Assembly: GCA_963169915.1 (NCBI GenBank)
Contig: CAUJEM010000110.1
Span: 51,027-115,026, forward strand
Length of the DNA: 64,000 bases
Reading direction: 5' to 3'
DNA from: Myxococcota bacterium
GTDB lineage: Bacteria; Myxococcota_A; Polyangia; Polyangiales; Polyangiaceae
Each line of letters starts with the position of its first letter. Positions within the stretch are counted from its first letter, which is position 1. The translations under genes were made by a program, and so were the position numbers. The notes beneath the pieces were generated by a model, which made no database searches, was not told the origin of the DNA, and saw nothing but the letters and a program-made list of their open reading frames with translations. Shown piece after piece: positions 37,493 to 45,571 of the stretch.

Positions 37493-39040
37493 ATGACGCA
37501 CAGGTCGGTGGTTCGGGAGCTCGGTGCCTTCGGGTGGGAGTGGCTCGTCGCCGCCCTGATGGCCCTCGTCGCCACGGGCTGCTTCGGGCGCTCGGACTTG
37601 GCGGATCCCGATCAGCCGCCGGACGCGGGCGGTGCGGGTGGGCTGAGCGGCGCGGGGGGGAGCGGAGCGGTCGGCGGCACGGGTGGTACGAGCGGCTCGG
37701 GGGGGGGCGGTGGCACTGGCGGCACGGGGGGCACCGGCGCCCGCCGCTGCAACCCGGACAACTGCCAAGGCTGCTGCGACGCGACGGACACCTGCCAACG
37801 CGGGACCCTCCCTGCCGCTTGCGGCGTGCAGGGCGTCGCCTGCATGGACTGCGCAAGCATCGAGCTTGGCTGCGTGGAGGGCGCGTGCCAGGGGGCGCCC
37901 CCGGCGTGCTCGCCGAGCACCTGCCCGGAGGGCTGTTGCGACGCTGCTGGGGTGTGCCGCGCGGGCGCGGAGGTGGACCGCTGCGGGCGCGGCGGGGAGC
38001 GCTGCGCAGATTGTGGAGCGAAGGCCATGGGCTGCGTCGCGGGGGAGTGTCGGGGCGCGCCCCCCGCCTGCGGCCCCGGCAATTGCAGCGGCTGCTGCTC
38101 GGCGAGCGGCCAGTGCGTGGCCGGCACCGCAGGGGCAGCGTGTGGCACGGGAGGAGAGCGCTGCGCGAGCTGTGGCAGCGGGCGCCAGTGCGTGCAGCCG
38201 GGGAACTACTGCGCGTTCGTCCCCAGCTGTGGCCCGCTCACCTGCCCCACCGGCTGCTGTGACGCGCAGGGTCGGTGCCGAGACGGCCGCGCCGACGCGG
38301 CGTGCGGCACCGCGGGCAACGCCTGCTCGGACTGCGCGGGCGCTGGCAAGAGCTGCGCACCGCAAGGCTTCTGTTATGCGGGGGCCCACTGCGGGCCGGA
38401 CAACTGCGCCGGCTGCTGCACCACCACGGGGCGCTGCGTCGAGGGCTCGTCGAACGCGAGCTGCGGCCAGTACGGGGCGCTGTGCGACAACTGCGGTGCC
38501 TCCGGCAAGACCTGCCGCGCCAACGTTTGCAGCGACGGGAGCGTGTGTCCGGCGGCGTACCCGGGGTGTCTCCCCGGCGCGCGGACCACGCCGCCCATCG
38601 CCTCCGCGGCCTGCCACGAGCGCGACTTGACCGCGTTGGGGAGCGCCTGTCGGGGGGACGCAAGCGGAGGCGAGTGCGGCGCGTGGTTCGAGGAGCTGCT
38701 CCTCTCCAACCCTGGCTGCTACGACTGCGTCGCGCAGTTCTCGAGTGATCAGGCCTACGTCAAGTGCCTCGCCCCGTACCTCTCGGCCAGCTGCAACGAG
38801 GCGCTGACCTGCGCGGTGGACTGCAGCAGCGCCACCTGCGGTCGCTGCGACGCGAGCGGCGTGGAGGCGTGTCAATCGGGTGCCTTCGAGGCCGGCGGCG
38901 CCTGCCGTGGCTTCGTCAGCGGCTACTACTGCGCCAGCGCGGCGCTGCGAGGGCCGGCGGCCTTCTGTGACAGCTCCACCTTGGGCGGTGACGTGGGCGC
39001 GTGGCTCGAGCGAGTGGCCCGTCACTACTGTGGACGCTGA
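37493..39040 (+). CDS. Cys-rich lipoprotein with five tandem repeats
   Basis: 515 aa. The signal segment ends with lipobox VATGC (Cys near residue 30), followed by a Gly/Ser-rich linker of about 50 residues. Residues about 85-350 contain five repeats of 50-54 residues, each with the pattern C-x-P-x-x-C-(P)-x-G-C-C, x(5) C, x(7-8) C-G, x(5-6) C-x-x-C, then x(4-7) C. Even numbers of Cys suggest disulfide-bonded small domains. The remaining 165 residues are also Cys-containing. It resembles other Gly-linker surface lipoproteins in this window, but I recognise no domain name. The SDR gene starts 10 bp downstream. Confidence 0.85.
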   Translation: MTHRSVVRELGAFGWEWLVAALMALVATGCFGRSDLADPDQPPDAGGAGGLSGAGGSGAVGGTGGTSGSGGGGGTGGTGGTGARRCNPDNCQGCCDATDTCQRGTLPAACGVQGVACMDCASIELGCVEGACQGAPPACSPSTCPEGCCDAAGVCRAGAEVDRCGRGGERCADCGAKAMGCVAGECRGAPPACGPGNCSGCCSASGQCVAGTAGAACGTGGERCASCGSGRQCVQPGNYCAFVPSCGPLTCPTGCCDAQGRCRDGRADAACGTAGNACSDCAGAGKSCAPQGFCYAGAHCGPDNCAGCCTTTGRCVEGSSNASCGQYGALCDNCGASGKTCRANVCSDGSVCPAAYPGCLPGARTTPPIASAACHERDLTALGSACRGDASGGECGAWFEELLLSNPGCYDCVAQFSSDQAYVKCLAPYLSASCNEALTCAVDCSSATCGRCDASGVEACQSGAFEAGGACRGFVSGYYCASAALRGPAAFCDSSTLGGDVGAWLERVARHYCGR

Positions 39041-39050
39041 GAGACCAGCC

Positions 39051-40160
39051 GTGGAGACGACCTACCTGGTCACCGGCTTCCCCGCCTTTCGTGGGAGAAA
39101 GATGGTCGAAGAGCTGCTCGACCAGGAGCCTGACGCGCGCGTCGTCGTCGTGGTGCACAAGCGCTACACCCAAGAGGCCACGTCCTTCCTGGAGGCCTTG
39201 GCGCCCGCGCAGCGCGCCCGGGTGGAGGTGCTGGACGGGGACGCCGCGGCCATGGATCTCGCGCTCTCCGGTCAGGAGTACCGCTCGCTGGCGCGCCGGG
39301 TGCAGCGCGTGCATCACCTGGCGCAGGTGACCTACGCGGGCGTGGACCCGCAGATGGCCGAGGCGGTCAACATCGGGGCGGCGCGTGAGATCATCGAGCT
39401 GGCGCGCGCCTGCCAGCGGCTCGAGAGCGTGGTCTTCCACTCCTCGGCGCACGTGAGCGGCTCGCGGACGGGGTTGGTCCTCGAAGAGGAGCTGGCGCGG
39501 GGTCAGTCCTTCCGCACCCCGGTGGAGAAGACGCTGGCTCGAGCAGAGCGGCTCGTGCGTCAGCACATGGACACCTTGCCGCTCAGCGTGGTGCGGCCAA
39601 CACAGATCGTCGGGGACTCGCGGACGGGGGAGGTGGATCGCTTCGACGGTCCGTACCTGCTCATGCTCCTCATCCTCAACGCTCCCCAAGAGCTGTCGCT
39701 GCCGCTGCCCACGCGCGGGGAGCTGCCCATGCACTTGGTGCCCATCGATTGGGTGGTGCGCGTCGCGCGCCTGGTGGGGCGGGATCCGCGCGCCCTCGGC
39801 AAGACCTTTCACCTGGCGGATCCGCGTCCGCTCACCGTGCGTCAGGTGTTCGAGCTGGTCGCGCAAGCGGGCGGGCGGCGGCTCACCCAGGGCTTCATCC
39901 CGGGTAAGCTCACGCGCGCCGTGCTCAACACTCCTGGCGTCAACCTCGTCACGAAGAGCCACCGGGCCTTCCTCGACATCGTGACGACCCCGGTGCAGTA
40001 CGACACTCGCAACACGGAGGTGCTCCTCAGCGGCATGGAGCTGCCCTGCCCCGCCTTCGAAACCTACGTGGACGCGCTGGTGCGCTTCGTGAAGCAGCGG
40101 GGGCAAGAGCGGCGCGACGCCGCAGAGGCGCGGCTGGAGGTGGACGATCCGCTCGGCTGA
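39051..40160 (+). CDS. SDR-fold NAD(P)-binding protein, catalytic Tyr/Lys missing
   Basis: About 369 aa from the GTG at 39051, with GAGAG just upstream. The N-terminal TYLVTGFPAFRGRKMVEELL is the dinucleotide-binding strand, in TGxxxxxG form. VVFHSSAHVSGSRTG and SVVRPTQIVGDSRTGEVDRFDG match the extended SDR / fatty acyl-CoA reductase-like family (NAD_binding_4). Where those enzymes have N-P-Y-E-x-S-K, this protein reads TPVEKTLARAERLV, so both the Tyr and the Lys are replaced. Length and remaining motifs are intact. Whether it is an enzyme with another base or a binding protein is open. It precedes an SGNH hydrolase by one base. Confidence 0.8.
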   Translation: METTYLVTGFPAFRGRKMVEELLDQEPDARVVVVVHKRYTQEATSFLEALAPAQRARVEVLDGDAAAMDLALSGQEYRSLARRVQRVHHLAQVTYAGVDPQMAEAVNIGAAREIIELARACQRLESVVFHSSAHVSGSRTGLVLEEELARGQSFRTPVEKTLARAERLVRQHMDTLPLSVVRPTQIVGDSRTGEVDRFDGPYLLMLLILNAPQELSLPLPTRGELPMHLVPIDWVVRVARLVGRDPRALGKTFHLADPRPLTVRQVFELVAQAGGRRLTQGFIPGKLTRAVLNTPGVNLVTKSHRAFLDIVTTPVQYDTRNTEVLLSGMELPCPAFETYVDALVRFVKQRGQERRDAAEARLEVDDPLG

Positions 40161-40161
40161 C

Positions 40162-41475
40162 GTGAGCTCGCTCGCGGCGGCGGCGCTCTCCACGCTCGCG
40201 CTGCTCGGCGTGGTCACGTGCAGCGGCGGGGTGCTCGAGCCCGCGCCAACGCCGGCGGCGGCCGTGCCCACCGTGGCTCCCGTGGAGAGCCGTCCCTCGC
40301 CGCCGTCGAGCGCCCTGCCCGCCGTGTCCGTCGCGTCCGCGCCGCCCAGCGGGAGCGAGGGCGGCGCTCAGCGTCCGCCCGCGGAGGCGCCGCCCGCTCC
40401 GCTCGCGCGCTTTCATGCGGCGCTCCGTCGCCTCCCGGAGGCCCGCGTGCCCGTGCGCGTGGTGTGGCTCGGGGACTCCCACACGCAGGCCGATTTTCTC
40501 ACGCACGCCGTGCGGCGCGCGCTCCAGCAGGCCACGCGCAACGGTGGCCCCGGCTACGTGGGGCTCGGGCTGGAGCACTACCGCCACGCCGGCGTGAAGC
40601 TGACGGTCGAGGGCCAATGGAACCGCGAGCCCCCGCGGCCCACCAGCCATCAGCGGCAGGGGGACGGGGTGTATGGCCTCAGCGGGCGCCGCGCGAGCCC
40701 GGCCTCGAGCGACGCCCGCGTCACGCTGGAGCTGCTCCCTGGCGCGGTGGAGGGGCCTGCCGTGGCGGAGCTGTGGGTGCGCGCCCCGCGCGCCAAGTTC
40801 CAGGTCCGGGTCGACGGCGCCACGAGGAGTATCGACGGGACGAGCGGCGCCGCCGTCCCAGGGTCGCCGCTGCGTCACGTGCGGCTCGAGCTCGGGGCGA
40901 CCTCCAAGGTCGAGCTCACTCAGTTCGTGGGTGCCGCGGAGCTCTTCGGGGTGAGCGTGGAGAGCCGTCGCCCCGGGCTCGTGCTCGACACCCTGGGCAT
41001 CAACGGCGCGCGGCTGACCACCGCCTTGGCCTGGGATGCCTCAGCCTTCGAGGCCGAGCTGCGAGCCCGTCAGCCCGCCCTGCTCGTCCTGGCCTACGGC
41101 ACCAACGACATCCTCGCGAGCACGCCGGTCGAGCAGTACCGCGCGCAGTATGCGGCGCTGCTCGAGCGCGCTCGCCGAGCGAGCCCGGAGCTCGACTGCT
41201 TGCTCGTCGGACCCACGGACTTGGGCGTGGACGCCGAGCACTCCCACCCGCGGGGGCAAGAGATCGACCAGCTCGTCGAGAGCGTCGCCCAGGAGCAGTC
41301 CTGCGCCTTCTTCTCCATCCTCCGAGCGATGGGGGGTGAGGGCGGGATGGGGCGCTGGATGAAGGAGACCCCGCCGTTGGCGCAGCCCGATCGCGTGCAC
41401 CTCACGCCGCGCGGCTACGAGCGGGTGGGGGAGCTCATCGCTCGGCTGTTGCTGCGCGGCTTCCCTGGAGAGTGA
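40162..41475 (+). CDS. SGNH/GDSL-hydrolase lipoprotein with inserted beta domain
   Basis: 437 aa starting at a GTG. A hydrophobic leader (AALSTLALLGVVTC) gives a lipobox with Cys near residue 20, followed by a Pro/Ala-rich linker. The SGNH core has block I VVWLGDSHTQADF near residue 110, GTND block III (LVLAYGTNDILAS) near 315 and block V DRVHLTPRGYERV near 410. Between blocks I and III is an insert of about 150 residues rich in beta strands. Probably an esterase acting on acylated polysaccharide or peptidoglycan, but substrate is inferred. A paralogue lies at 47514-49097. Confidence 0.85.
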   Translation: MSSLAAAALSTLALLGVVTCSGGVLEPAPTPAAAVPTVAPVESRPSPPSSALPAVSVASAPPSGSEGGAQRPPAEAPPAPLARFHAALRRLPEARVPVRVVWLGDSHTQADFLTHAVRRALQQATRNGGPGYVGLGLEHYRHAGVKLTVEGQWNREPPRPTSHQRQGDGVYGLSGRRASPASSDARVTLELLPGAVEGPAVAELWVRAPRAKFQVRVDGATRSIDGTSGAAVPGSPLRHVRLELGATSKVELTQFVGAAELFGVSVESRRPGLVLDTLGINGARLTTALAWDASAFEAELRARQPALLVLAYGTNDILASTPVEQYRAQYAALLERARRASPELDCLLVGPTDLGVDAEHSHPRGQEIDQLVESVAQEQSCAFFSILRAMGGEGGMGRWMKETPPLAQPDRVHLTPRGYERVGELIARLLLRGFPGE

Positions 41476-41487
41476 GGGCGGCGACGC

Positions 41488-41517
41488 TTGAGTCCCCCTG
41501 CCTCGGCTCGCTATGGT
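41488..41517 (+). promoter_or_regulatory. candidate promoter for a leaderless XRE-cupin transcript
   Basis: TTGAGT at 41488-41493 and TATGGT at 41512-41517 with an 18-bp spacer. The -10 ends seven bases before the ATG at 41525, so transcription could begin at or next to the start codon, which would make the transcript leaderless. The matches are four of six in each box, so confidence is low. Confidence 0.35.
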
Positions 41518-41524
41518 GAGGCCG

Positions 41525-42175
41525 ATGGCGAAGCGTGCTCCGGTCAAGCGAGGCGCCGTGTCCCCGCGCGCGGCGGCGCCGCCGGAGGAGGTGGTGACGC
41601 CGCCGTCCGCGAGCCAGGAGGCGGTCCCCACGGTGGGCCCTAGCCTGCGCCGCGCGCGCGCTGAGCGTGGGCTGTCCCTCGAGCGGCTGGCGCAGCTCAG
41701 CGGCGTGAGCCGCGCCATGCTCGGCCAGATCGAGCTCGATCAGAGCATGCCGACCATCGGCGTCCTCTGGAAGATCGCGAGGGCGCTGAACCTACCGTTC
41801 TCGGCGCTGCTCGGAGCCCCGGAGCGGCGCGAGCTCACCGTGCTCCCCGCGGCGCGCGCGCGCTGGCTGCGCTCGGTCGACGGCAGCTTCGCGTCTCGCG
41901 CCCTGTTCATCCCGGAGCGCCCGCAGAGCGTGGAGTTTTACGAGCTGCGCTTGGCGCCGCTGGCCGCGGAGGAGGCGGAGGCGCACGCCCCGGGGACCAC
42001 GGAGCAGCTCGTGGTCGCCGCGGGGAGCGTGGAGATGACCGTCGGTGGGCAGCAGCAGGTGCTCGGACCTGGAGACGCCATCGTCTTTCGCGCGGACGTG
42101 CCGCACGTCTACCGCAACGTGACGCAGGCAGAGGCGGTGATGTACCTGGTGATGACCTACGTGGGGCGCAGCTGA
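41525..42175 (+). CDS. XRE-family regulator with C-terminal cupin domain
   Basis: 216 aa from the ATG at 41525 (GGTGAGG just upstream; another ATG lies at 41513). Residues about 45-100 are an XRE-type helix-turn-helix: RRARAERGLSLERLAQLSGV, SRAMLGQIELDQSMPTIGVL. The C-terminal half is a cupin barrel, ending with GPGDAIVFRADVPHVYRNV. This is the common HTH-cupin regulator layout, in which a small molecule binds the cupin. The downstream genes are convergent, so its target may be itself or genes elsewhere. No ligand is indicated. Confidence 0.93.
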   Translation: MAKRAPVKRGAVSPRAAAPPEEVVTPPSASQEAVPTVGPSLRRARAERGLSLERLAQLSGVSRAMLGQIELDQSMPTIGVLWKIARALNLPFSALLGAPERRELTVLPAARARWLRSVDGSFASRALFIPERPQSVEFYELRLAPLAAEEAEAHAPGTTEQLVVAAGSVEMTVGGQQQVLGPGDAIVFRADVPHVYRNVTQAEAVMYLVMTYVGRS

Positions 42176-42192
42176 GCGGGGAGGAGGCTCAG
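42172..42192. terminator. hairpin between convergent XRE-cupin and ferritin-like genes
   Basis: CTGAGC at 42172-42177 pairs with GCTCAG at 42187-42192, with a 9-nt purine-rich loop. It spans the end of one gene and the stop of the convergent one. There is no T-tract; the assignment rests on position and symmetry. Confidence 0.3.
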
Positions 42193-43685
42193 GCCACCAG
42201 CTGCGGCGCGTCCGCCAGGAGCGCCTGGAAGCAGGGCTCCACCACCTCTCGCAGGCTGGCCCGGCGGAGCGCGCCGAGCTCCGCGCCGGTGAGCAGGCCG
42301 CACGCGAGATCTCGGGGGCCGGAGAACACGGGATCCACCGAGAACAGCTCGCGCGCTTCCTTGAAGGCCTCTAGGGCGACCGCGCGCAGCTCCGCCGCGC
42401 CACCTTGGAGCATCCACGCCAGGGTCTGCCAGCCGAGCACCGCGTGGCGCTCCTCGTCCGCGGCGATCCGCTCGTAGACGCTGGCTAGCCCTGGTGGCGC
42501 CACGGTGGTCGCGAGCACGCGCGCCTCCGCGGCCCCCAAGGTCTCACCGACGCAGGCCTCGGCCACGAGCGCCCGGACGATGGCGGCGGGGTCGGTGGCC
42601 AGCGCGAGCCCGTCGAGGCGCAGCGCGGCGGGCCCGTGGTGCTGTCCGGCGCAGGCGCTCGCCACGGCGTAGGCGAGGCGCGCGTGCTCCACCTCGTCGA
42701 GGGAGGCCTGCTGCGAGGCCACCAGCAGCTCAGGCGGAGCCCCGAGAGACATCAGCTCGAGGGTGAAGCGCGCGAAGCTCGCGATGGAGGCATGCTCCAG
42801 CGCCGCCACGGACAGCCAGTGCTCCGCCAACGCGCGCCGGAGCTCCGGGCTCAACGCGTCCAGCTCCGGCGCCAGGGCCGCCTCGTCGAGCCAGTCGTGG
42901 CGTGCGGCGCTGGACGCCGTGCGCGCCCTGCCTTCGATGAGCAGCGGCCGGCCGATGGCGCAGCCGTCATTGGTGGCGCACGTCCAGTGGTCCCCCTGAG
43001 GCGTACAGCTGAAGCGCTCTTGGCACTCACTGTCGAGCCGGCACTCGTCGCGAGCGGCGTCGCGGCAGCCCATGGTAGCGTGCGCGCCGCAGCCGTTGTC
43101 GTAGCTGGTGATCCCGCACTCGCCGCTGCCGCAGTCGGCGTCCGTGCGGCAGTCGGTGGGGGTACAGGTCGCGTAGGGTCCGACGCCGGGGGCCTCCGGG
43201 CAGAGGCAGGCGTAGCCGGGCTCACAGTCTGCGTCGCGCGTGCAGGGGTAGATGCAGCCGCACTGGGTCCAGGGCGGAAAGTCGAGCTCAGAGTGGGCGC
43301 AGCGGCCGTTCGGTAGGGCCGTGCAGTCCGCGTCGCTCGCGCAGCTCACGCTCGCCTCATCGCCCGTGCAGGTCGTCACCTCGCTCGTGCAGTCGGCGGC
43401 GTGCTCACGGTGGACGGTGCCGTCCGCGCACTGGACGAGCCCGCTCGCGGTCCCGTCGGCTCTCAGCACTGGCTTGGGCGCGCGGCAGCTCCCGGTCGCG
43501 CCACCGCTGCCGCCGCTGCCGGCCTGTGCGCCGCTGCCGGCCTGTGCGCCGGCGCCGCCGCTTCCGCCCGCCGCGTCCGTGAAGGCGTTGCCACCGCAAG
43601 CCGTGCCGGCGCTCCCGAGCGCGGCGAGCAGAGACCAGCGCAGCGGCGCGAAGTGGGAAGCCTTGGTGAGTGAAGCTGACGACAT
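42189..43685 (-). CDS. Cys-rich lipoprotein with C-terminal ferritin-like di-iron domain
   Basis: 498 aa with a strong GGAGGAG ribosome site. The leader ends in AGTAC (Cys30, lipobox-like), then a Gly/Ser-rich linker to residue 66 and a Cys-rich region to about residue 242. The C-terminal part is a four-helix ferritin-like domain: LEHASIASFARF (Glu297, His298), DEVEHARLAYA (Glu331/His334), EACVGETLG (Glu376, Glu381) and ADEERHAVLGW (Glu411/His414). These are the E, ExxH, E, ExxH ligands expected of a di-iron site. A surface-exposed iron or oxygen-handling protein is the inference. It lies downstream of a GH31 lipoprotein on the same strand. Confidence 0.85.
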   Translation of the reverse strand: MSSASLTKASHFAPLRWSLLAALGSAGTACGGNAFTDAAGGSGGAGAQAGSGAQAGSGGSGGATGSCRAPKPVLRADGTASGLVQCADGTVHREHAADCTSEVTTCTGDEASVSCASDADCTALPNGRCAHSELDFPPWTQCGCIYPCTRDADCEPGYACLCPEAPGVGPYATCTPTDCRTDADCGSGECGITSYDNGCGAHATMGCRDAARDECRLDSECQERFSCTPQGDHWTCATNDGCAIGRPLLIEGRARTASSAARHDWLDEAALAPELDALSPELRRALAEHWLSVAALEHASIASFARFTLELMSLGAPPELLVASQQASLDEVEHARLAYAVASACAGQHHGPAALRLDGLALATDPAAIVRALVAEACVGETLGAAEARVLATTVAPPGLASVYERIAADEERHAVLGWQTLAWMLQGGAAELRAVALEAFKEARELFSVDPVFSGPRDLACGLLTGAELGALRRASLREVVEPCFQALLADAPQLVA

Positions 43686-43756
43686 TTCAGGATCTCCTCC
43701 GAGCGGAGCTTAGCACTGGAGCGCGGTCCTGAGGTGGCCGGCGCCCGCGGGAGGGC

Positions 43757-45568
43757 TCAACGCCACCGAACTTCCAGGGGCCCGCCGGCGGTAGGCGTCA
43801 GCACCCACAGGCTGCGCGTCGTGGGGTCGTAGACGTGTCCTGTCCGCTGCGCGTCCGCCGCCGCGAGATCGGCGTGGGCGACCGAGGCCCGGCCGTTGAC
43901 GACCACCTCCCGCGGGGCCTGCTCGAGGCGCACGCGCAGCCGGAGTCGGCGCCTGAGGCGCTGCGCTTCGAAGCCGGTGGCGGAGAGCCGGAGCTGGGTC
44001 GAGCCGTCGTCGGTCTCGTAGAGCGTGAAGCTCGTGGGGGTGCGGCCGGGGTAGCCCACGATGGTCCAGGCGTCTGCCGTCGCGGCCGAGCCGAGCCCGG
44101 TGGCGCTGCCATCGACGACGAGAGGGAGGATGGCACCCTCGATGAGGTAGAGCGGGACGCGTTCGCGCGGGAGGCGGCTCGTCGCGGCCAGGGTGGAGCC
44201 CCCCGCGAGCGCGGGCGCTCCGAGCGTCCACCAGTCCAGATAGTCCTTCCCGGCGGGGAGCTGCACTTCACGGCGCCCCGTGGCGTCCAGCAGGGGCGCG
44301 ACGAGCAGCGCCTCCCCCACCTGGAAGCGATAGTCGCCGGCTGCCTCGTCCGCGGCGCGCAGCGGTCGGAGGACCGCGCCGCGGCCGGCATGGGCCTCCC
44401 GGGTGAGCGAGTAGAAGAAGGGGACGAGCTGGTGGTGGAGCTGCGCCCAGTAGCGGTAGAGGCGCACGATCTCCTCGGGCTGCTCGGGGACCGCCCAGGG
44501 CTCGAGGTTGGCGCGTCCGTGGAGCTGCATGAAGGGCATCAGCGCCGACAGCGCCGTCCAGCGCGCGAAGTTCTCCGCGTCGAACTCGATCTTCGGGCCG
44601 AGCAGATCCTCGTCGTCGCGGTCGAGGTAGCCCCCGAGATCCGAGCCCAGCATGACGTACCCCGCCTCGACGGACCGAAAGACGTGATCGAGCGCGTCCG
44701 AGAGCCCGACCCAGTCGCGGCGGTTGTCGCCGACCCAGGCCACGGGCGCGTGCTCGGGGCGCGCGAAGAGCCGCCCCGGCCTGCCGTAGCTTCGGTCGTA
44801 GGGGCGGACCATGGTCAGGAACTCTCTCCCGCGTCGCGCCTGCCCAAAGGCCAGAAAATCTCGGTAGTAGGCCTCCGAGTACGCCTGATGGGGGACGGGG
44901 CCCGCCGCCGTCAGCACCGGATCGCTCCTGACGTACTCGTCGCCGAAATCGAGCTTGTAGCCGTCGATGGCCACGCGCTCGAGCAGCTCGAGCTGCTGCC
45001 GGTGCCACCACGCCATCGCTCGAGGGTGATGAAAATCGATGGCCGAGCCCTTGCCCTTCCACCACGGGTAGAGCTCCGCCTCGTCCACGAAGAAGCCGCA
45101 GCCCTCGGCCTCTGCGTAGTTTGGCGACGGACCGTCATACACGGTGCCGCCCAGCTCGGCGTCGAAGCTCTGCACGTTGAGCATCTGCGTCATCCACACC
45201 ACGCTCCGGATGCCCTGCGCGTGGAGCTCGGCCACGAGCCGATCGAAGTGCGGGTAGCGCGCCGGGTCGGCGACGAAGGTGTGGTAGTTGGTCTCCCACG
45301 GGCTGTCGAAGACCACCACGCCCACCGGGATGTCGCGCTCCAGAAAGCCGCTCACGAAGCCGCGCGTGTCCTGCGCGTCCGAGATGTCCTTGCTGATCCA
45401 CGGCTCGAAGGCCCAGCGCGGCGTGTAGAGCTCGGGCTCAGGGATCGGCGCTTCGGTGAGCTGGCAGGGGTCGCTGGGGGCCGCGGGGGCCGCGGGGGCG
45501 TCGGAGCAGCCGAGCGGCGCGAGCAGCAGGGCGGCTCCGGCGAGCCACGGCAGCGTGCGCGCGGCCAA
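43757..45568 (-). CDS. GH31-family glycoside hydrolase lipoprotein
   Basis: 603 aa. The N-terminus has a lipobox (LLLAPLGC, Cys near residue 21), so the enzyme is probably anchored at the outer surface. GH31 hallmarks: the nucleophile Asp in DGYKLDFGDEY near residue 206, acid/base Asp in AWVGDNRRDW near 280, and LGSDLGGY near 310. The family hydrolyses alpha-glucosides, alpha-xylosides or sulfoquinovosides; specificity cannot be read from the sequence. The C-terminal part is the usual beta-sandwich. The start is a TTG at 45568, three bases after the NnrS stop, so the assignment of the first residues is uncertain. Confidence 0.9.
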   Translation of the reverse strand: MAARTLPWLAGAALLLAPLGCSDAPAAPAAPSDPCQLTEAPIPEPELYTPRWAFEPWISKDISDAQDTRGFVSGFLERDIPVGVVVFDSPWETNYHTFVADPARYPHFDRLVAELHAQGIRSVVWMTQMLNVQSFDAELGGTVYDGPSPNYAEAEGCGFFVDEAELYPWWKGKGSAIDFHHPRAMAWWHRQQLELLERVAIDGYKLDFGDEYVRSDPVLTAAGPVPHQAYSEAYYRDFLAFGQARRGREFLTMVRPYDRSYGRPGRLFARPEHAPVAWVGDNRRDWVGLSDALDHVFRSVEAGYVMLGSDLGGYLDRDDEDLLGPKIEFDAENFARWTALSALMPFMQLHGRANLEPWAVPEQPEEIVRLYRYWAQLHHQLVPFFYSLTREAHAGRGAVLRPLRAADEAAGDYRFQVGEALLVAPLLDATGRREVQLPAGKDYLDWWTLGAPALAGGSTLAATSRLPRERVPLYLIEGAILPLVVDGSATGLGSAATADAWTIVGYPGRTPTSFTLYETDDGSTQLRLSATGFEAQRLRRRLRLRVRLEQAPREVVVNGRASVAHADLAAADAQRTGHVYDPTTRSLWVLTPTAGGPLEVRWR

Positions 45569-45571
45569 CGA

